NCBI RefSeq assembly: GCF_900100535.1
Contig: NZ_FNDG01000008.1
Location: forward strand, 1-64,000
Origin: Phytopseudomonas flavescens
Lineage (GTDB): Bacteria; Pseudomonadota; Gammaproteobacteria; Pseudomonadales; Pseudomonadaceae
Length of the DNA stretch: 64,000 nt
Direction of reading: 5' to 3'
Shown piece after piece: positions 60,830-64,000 of the stretch; within the stretch, counting starts at the first letter, position 1, and the number at the start of each line of letters is the position of its first letter. Below the pieces are notes generated by a model, which saw nothing but the letters and a program-made list of their open reading frames with translations, was not told where the DNA came from and did no database searches. A program made the position numbers and the translations under genes.

Positions 60830-61026
60830 GCACACCCACCCTCGTCGCCTGCCCGACCTGCGCAGCCCCGGTGGAATGGGGCCCGCAAAGCCCCAGCCGC
60901 CCGTTCTGCTGCGAACGCTGCAAGCTGATCGACCTGGGCGCCTGGGCTGCGGAAGAACATGCGATTCCTGGCAACGAACTGGAAGACGACCTGTTCTCGG
61001 AAGACCTGCCACCCAGGCGGCATTGA
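60826..61026 (+). CDS. yacG: DNA gyrase inhibitor YacG, zinc-finger protein
   Basis: 66 residues with four zinc ligands, [10 protein letters not shown] and [15 protein letters not shown]. The family inhibits gyrase by blocking DNA binding. Coupled to coaE. Confidence 0.93.
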   Translation: MSTPTLVACPTCAAPVEWGPQSPSRPFCCERCKLIDLGAWAAEEHAIPGNELEDDLFSEDLPPRRH

Positions 61027-61153
61027 CCGGACTGCCCCCATTCAAGCCAGTCGAGAGCCTTCGGTTCCGCAAGATTGCGGCCTGCCCTGGCACCGCAGGA
61101 GCTGCACCCTGGAGTCAAGGCCCCGTACCGGCGGCGTTTACCGCTCCCCATCA

Positions 61154-61183
61154 GGCGCCAGCTTTTACAAAAGCTCCGGCGCC
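61154..61183. repeat. Extragenic hairpin
   Basis: GGCGCC-AGCTTTT-AC-AAAAGCT-CC-GGCGCC, a nested palindrome of 30 bases between yacG and the MOSC gene; the core AGCTTTTACAAAAGCT is perfect. No T run follows. Confidence 0.6.
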
Positions 61184-61288
61184 TCCCGGCGAGCGCCGAC
61201 CGGGCGTGTTCTTCGCGCCCCTTGCATGAGCCGACGACGCAATCCGCCTATGGACTCAAGAGCCTGACATGACCCTGAAGGAGCCGCC

Positions 61289-61795
61289 ATGAGCCCCCTG
61301 CAAACCCTCCTCGCGGCAGTACCGCAACATGGGCGCGTGCGCTGGATCGGCGTGCGCCCCCAGTCACGCGGCGAGATGCTCGCCCTGGAGGCCGTGGAAG
61401 CGCGCCGCGAAGCCGGGCTGACCGGTGATCATGCGCGGCCGGGACCGCGTAATGCACGGCAGGTCACGCTGATCCAGTGGGAGCACCTGGCGGTGGTCAG
61501 TGCACTGCTGGGACGCGATCCCGAACGGGCGATAAGACCAGAAGACCTCAGGCGCAACATCGCCATCAGCGGCCTCAATCTGTTCAGCCTCAAGGGTCGA
61601 CGCTTCCGTATTGGCCAGGCAGTCCTGGAAACCACCGGCTGGTGCCAGCCCTGCGCGCGCCTCGAGGAGCGCCTGGGCCTTGGCACGTTTCAGGCCGTGC
61701 GCGGCCACGGTGGTATCACGGCGCGGGTGCTGCAAGGCGGCATAATCCGCCTGAACGACCCGCTCGAGGTGGAGCCGCTGCAACCGCTCGGGTAG
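61289..61795 (+). CDS. MOSC-domain protein
   Basis: 168 residues. MOSC fold with GLTGDHARPGPRNARQVTL and PEDLRRNIAISGLNL, and the conserved Cys in TTGWCQPCARLEERLG. MOSC proteins carry or transfer sulfur for molybdenum cofactor or other metal-sulfur groups; some are stand-alone with unknown partners, as here. Confidence 0.88.
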   Translation: MSPLQTLLAAVPQHGRVRWIGVRPQSRGEMLALEAVEARREAGLTGDHARPGPRNARQVTLIQWEHLAVVSALLGRDPERAIRPEDLRRNIAISGLNLFSLKGRRFRIGQAVLETTGWCQPCARLEERLGLGTFQAVRGHGGITARVLQGGIIRLNDPLEVEPLQPLG

Positions 61796-62047
61796 CAGCG
61801 GCCGCCACATATCAGGATCCGCCCGCGGCGATGCCCTGATAGACTGGACGCATTGTGCGGCCCATGCATGCCCCGCCGATTGAACCTGGCGAACAACCTC
61901 GAGTCGATGAATACCTGAGTGGCTCTCAGCATCTTACCGTGTGTCAGCTTGACCCGGCCGGCCGAGCCACCCTCCTGAGTCGCCTGGCGCTTTGAGCCTT
62001 GCTCGCCCGGACTCGACACCGTTTTTTTAGCCTTGTGAGAAGTATCG
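61796..62047. other. Intergenic region upstream of ndh
   Basis: About 250 bases. It should carry the ndh promoter. No clear hairpin, repeat or RNA gene was recognised. Confidence 0.4.
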
Positions 62048-63346
62048 ATGACCCATCGAATCGTAATCGTTGGCGGCGGAGCCGGCGGCCTGGAACTCGC
62101 TACGCGCCTGGGAAGAACCCTGGGCAAGCGCGGCAAAGCGCATATCACGCTGGCGGATGCCAACCTGACCCACATCTGGAAACCACTGCTCCACGAAGTG
62201 GCCGCAGGCTCACTGAACTCCACGGAGAACGAGCTCAACTACGTTGCACAGGCCAAGTGGAACCACTTCGAGTTTCAGCTGGGCCGCATGAGCGGCCTGG
62301 ATCGCGGGCGCAAGACCATCCAGCTGGCCGCGACCCTGGATGAGGAAAACCGCGAACTGGTGCCAGCACGGGAGCTCGCCTACGACTCTCTGGTGATCGC
62401 CGTGGGCAGCACGACCAATGACTTCGGCACCGAAGGCGCCGCCAACCACTGCATCTTCCTCGACACCCGCGAACAGGCCGAGCGCTTCCACCGCAAGATG
62501 CTCAGTCACTACCTGCGTGCTCATGCAGGCAACGGCGATAACGATCAGATCAGCGTGGCCATCGTCGGTGCGGGGGCCACAGGTGTTGAGCTGGCTGCAG
62601 AATTGCACCACGCCGCGCATGAGCTGGCGGCCTATGGGCTGGATCGTATTCGCCCGGAAAACATGCGCATCACCCTCATCGAAGCCGGACCACGCGTGCT
62701 GCCCGCCCTGCCGGAGCGCATCAGTGCCCCGGTGCACCGCACCCTGCAGAAACTCGGCGTGACGGTGCTGACCAACGCCGCGGTGAAGGAAGTCACCGCC
62801 GAAGGCTTGCTGACCGTCAGCGGCGAGCGGATCCCGGCGAGCTTGAAGGTGTGGGCAGCCGGTATTCGCGCGCCCGCCTTTCTCAAGGACCTTGACGGCC
62901 TGGAGAGCAATCGCATCAACCAACTGGTGGTCACGCCAACCCTGCAGACCACGCGGGACGAGAATATCTTCGCGTTCGGCGACTGCGCCGCCTGCCCGCT
63001 CGGCGATGGCAGCGAGCGCAACGTACCGCCTCGTGCGCAAGCGGCTCACCAACAGGCTTCGCTACTGGTCAAATCGCTTGCGTTGCGCCTGCAGAGCCAA
63101 CCGCTGCCGAGTTACACCTACAAGGATTACGGCTCGCTGATCTCGCTGTCGAGCTTCAGCGCCGTCGGCAATCTGATGGGCAACCTGATGGGCAGCGTGA
63201 AGCTTGAGGGCTGGCTTGCTCGCATGTTCTACATATCGTTGTACCGCATGCACCAGATGGCGCTCTATGGGAAATTCCGCACCCTGCTGCTGATGCTCAG
63301 CGACCGTATCGGCCGCAGCACCGACCCGCGCCTCAAGCTGCACTGA
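62048..63346 (+). CDS. ndh: Type II NADH dehydrogenase (non-proton-pumping)
   Basis: 432 residues. FAD site IVGGGAGGLELATRLG at the N-terminus, NADH site IVGAGATGVELAAELHH (~175-191), a second FAD contact FAFGDCAACPLGDG, and a membrane-anchoring amphipathic C-terminus (WLARMFYISLYRMHQMALYGK). It passes electrons from NADH to quinone without pumping protons. Stand-alone gene. Confidence 0.95.
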   Translation: MTHRIVIVGGGAGGLELATRLGRTLGKRGKAHITLADANLTHIWKPLLHEVAAGSLNSTENELNYVAQAKWNHFEFQLGRMSGLDRGRKTIQLAATLDEENRELVPARELAYDSLVIAVGSTTNDFGTEGAANHCIFLDTREQAERFHRKMLSHYLRAHAGNGDNDQISVAIVGAGATGVELAAELHHAAHELAAYGLDRIRPENMRITLIEAGPRVLPALPERISAPVHRTLQKLGVTVLTNAAVKEVTAEGLLTVSGERIPASLKVWAAGIRAPAFLKDLDGLESNRINQLVVTPTLQTTRDENIFAFGDCAACPLGDGSERNVPPRAQAAHQQASLLVKSLALRLQSQPLPSYTYKDYGSLISLSSFSAVGNLMGNLMGSVKLEGWLARMFYISLYRMHQMALYGKFRTLLLMLSDRIGRSTDPRLKLH

Positions 63347-63457
63347 CCCACCTGCACATTGCCGGGCGCCCGTGCCCGGCAATGTGCAGAGCCGCGACTG
63401 TGCGGCCATTACCCTGACGCTAGCAGCGACAGTTTTTACAGATGCCAGAAAGCAAAA

Positions 63458-63477
63458 AACCCGCCTTTTGGCGGGTT
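63458..63477. terminator. Bidirectional terminator between ndh and the tRNA cluster
   Basis: AACCCGCC / GGCGGGTT, an 8-bp stem with a TTTT loop. On the minus strand it is followed by a T6 run, so it ends the tRNA transcript. Confidence 0.85.
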
Positions 63478-63500
63478 CTTTACTCAAGCAGTGCTTGAAA

Positions 63501-63576
63501 TGGTGGGTCGTGTAGGATTCGAACCTACGACCAATTGGTTAAAAGCCAACTGCTCTACCAACTGAGCTAACGACCC
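63501..63576 (-). tRNA. tRNA-Lys (TTT)
   Basis: 76 nt with encoded CCA; acceptor GGGTCGT, anticodon loop CTTTTAA. Last gene of a three-tRNA transcript. Confidence 0.97.
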
Positions 63577-63581
63577 AAAAA

Positions 63582-63658
63582 TGGTCGGGGTAAGGGGATT
63601 CGAACTCCTGACATCCTGCTCCCAAAGCAGGCGCGCTACCGGACTGCGCTATACCCCG
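63582..63658 (-). tRNA. tRNA-Pro (TGG)
   Basis: 77 nt with CCA; acceptor CGGGGTA, anticodon loop TTTGGGA (TGG). Middle gene of the transcript, only 5 bases from tRNA-Lys. Confidence 0.97.
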
Positions 63659-63667
63659 AAGAAAGAT

Positions 63668-63743
63668 TGGCTCCGCGACCTGGACTCGAACCAGGGACCC
63701 AATGATTAACAGTCATTTGCTCTACCGACTGAGCTATCGCGGA
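63668..63743 (-). tRNA. tRNA-Asn (GTT)
   Basis: 76 nt with CCA; acceptor TCCGCGA, anticodon loop CTGTTAA (GTT). First gene of the tRNA transcript. Confidence 0.97.
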
Positions 63744-63810
63744 ACTATGCTTCTTTCAGTCTCTGTCGCGGCCTTCAGGCTTGCGCCGTTTGCCGCTGCA
63801 GAGGCGCGCC

Positions 63811-63838
63811 ATTTTACGGTTCCGCGAGCGCCTGTCAA
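63811..63838 (-). promoter_or_regulatory. Strong sigma-70 promoter of the tRNA operon
   Basis: On the minus strand, TTGACA, a 16-base spacer, then TAAAAT. It lies about 70 bases before tRNA-Asn and has the near-consensus form typical of stable RNA genes. Confidence 0.75.
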
Positions 63839-64000
63839 CCCCCTAAATTGCTTTTATGACAATGCTTTGCGAAAGAATAGCCAGTTGCCATCCGTCCACC
63901 GCCTGCCTGCACCGCCTGGAGTACCGCAGCAGGCCTCAAACCAGGATCGCAGATGAACACTGAAGGCCCGCCAACGACTCCGCCAAGGGGGTCGCGCACG
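63839..64000. other. Unassigned window end
   Basis: 162 bases upstream of the tRNA promoter. AT-rich near 63845-63880, which could act as an UP-type element or another promoter. No gene recognised; the window ends here. Confidence 0.35.

Noticed and set aside
63702..63956. Open frame over the tRNA-Asn upstream region
   Set aside because: It starts inside tRNA-Asn and runs through the tRNA promoter; no coding features.

Overview
The window is a GC-rich gammaproteobacterial chromosome segment, almost certainly Pseudomonas. The genes are Pseudomonas-like (glyA, topB, xseB-ispA-dxs, ribA, prfC, membrane-bound PQQ glucose dehydrogenase, the divergent pilA / pilBCD-coaE-yacG locus, ndh, a tRNA-Lys-Pro-Asn cluster), and several intergenic gaps carry Pseudomonas-style repeated extragenic palindromes. 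The species cannot be fixed from the sequence alone.

Layout. 0-5 kb: the 3' end of an IS481-type transposase, glyA, a small lipoprotein gene, and a convergent hybrid histidine kinase / LuxR-type response regulator pair. 5.17-11.55 kb: an AT-richer genomic island inserted in a tRNA gene with anticodon CAT (probably tRNA-Ile2). It is bounded by a 46-bp perfect direct repeat of the tRNA 3' half. It carries a three-gene operon (GHKL ATPase, SAM-fold protein, cytosine-C5 DNA methyltransferase), a frameshifted NERD/zinc-finger gene and a Fic-family gene, but no integrase. 11.6-14.8 kb: a decayed aldehyde dehydrogenase gene and a membrane diguanylate cyclase.

14.9-27.2 kb: a catabolic and uptake region. 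A flavin monooxygenase, RidA, DUF1028 and ArgE-like deacylase operon faces an RpiR-type regulator. Next come a polyamine-type ABC transporter (substrate-binding protein, ATPase, two permeases) whose operon ends in a P1/DmpA-type aminopeptidase, a LysR regulator and a second periplasmic binding protein. 27.2-34.6 kb: a sugar-acid catabolism cluster (two fumarylacetoacetase-fold enzymes, an SDR dehydrogenase, an MFS transporter, an IlvD/Edd dehydratase). Its LysR regulator appears to have matching operator palindromes at both divergent transcription units. 34.8-37 kb: an amino-acid permease and a repeat-filled gap.

37-50 kb: housekeeping genes (topB, xseB-ispA-dxs, ribA, prfC) and vitamin B12 uptake genes. 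The BtuB-type receptor gene has lost its signal peptide and is joined directly to half of a cobalamin riboswitch. 50-54.3 kb: a RAYT transposase, IS3 debris, gcd, and a VapBC pair whose toxin lacks the usual first catalytic Asp. 54.6-60 kb: the type IV pilus locus, with an AT-rich tfpZ-like accessory gene and pilA transcribed away from pilB-pilC-pilD. 60.2-64 kb: coaE-yacG, a MOSC-domain gene, ndh, and three tRNA genes on the minus strand.

The best candidate for an undescribed system is the tRNA island with its ATPase / SAM-fold / methyltransferase operon. The monooxygenase-RidA-DUF1028-deacylase-aminopeptidase-transporter module is second. Family assignments come from reading motifs; no database search was run.
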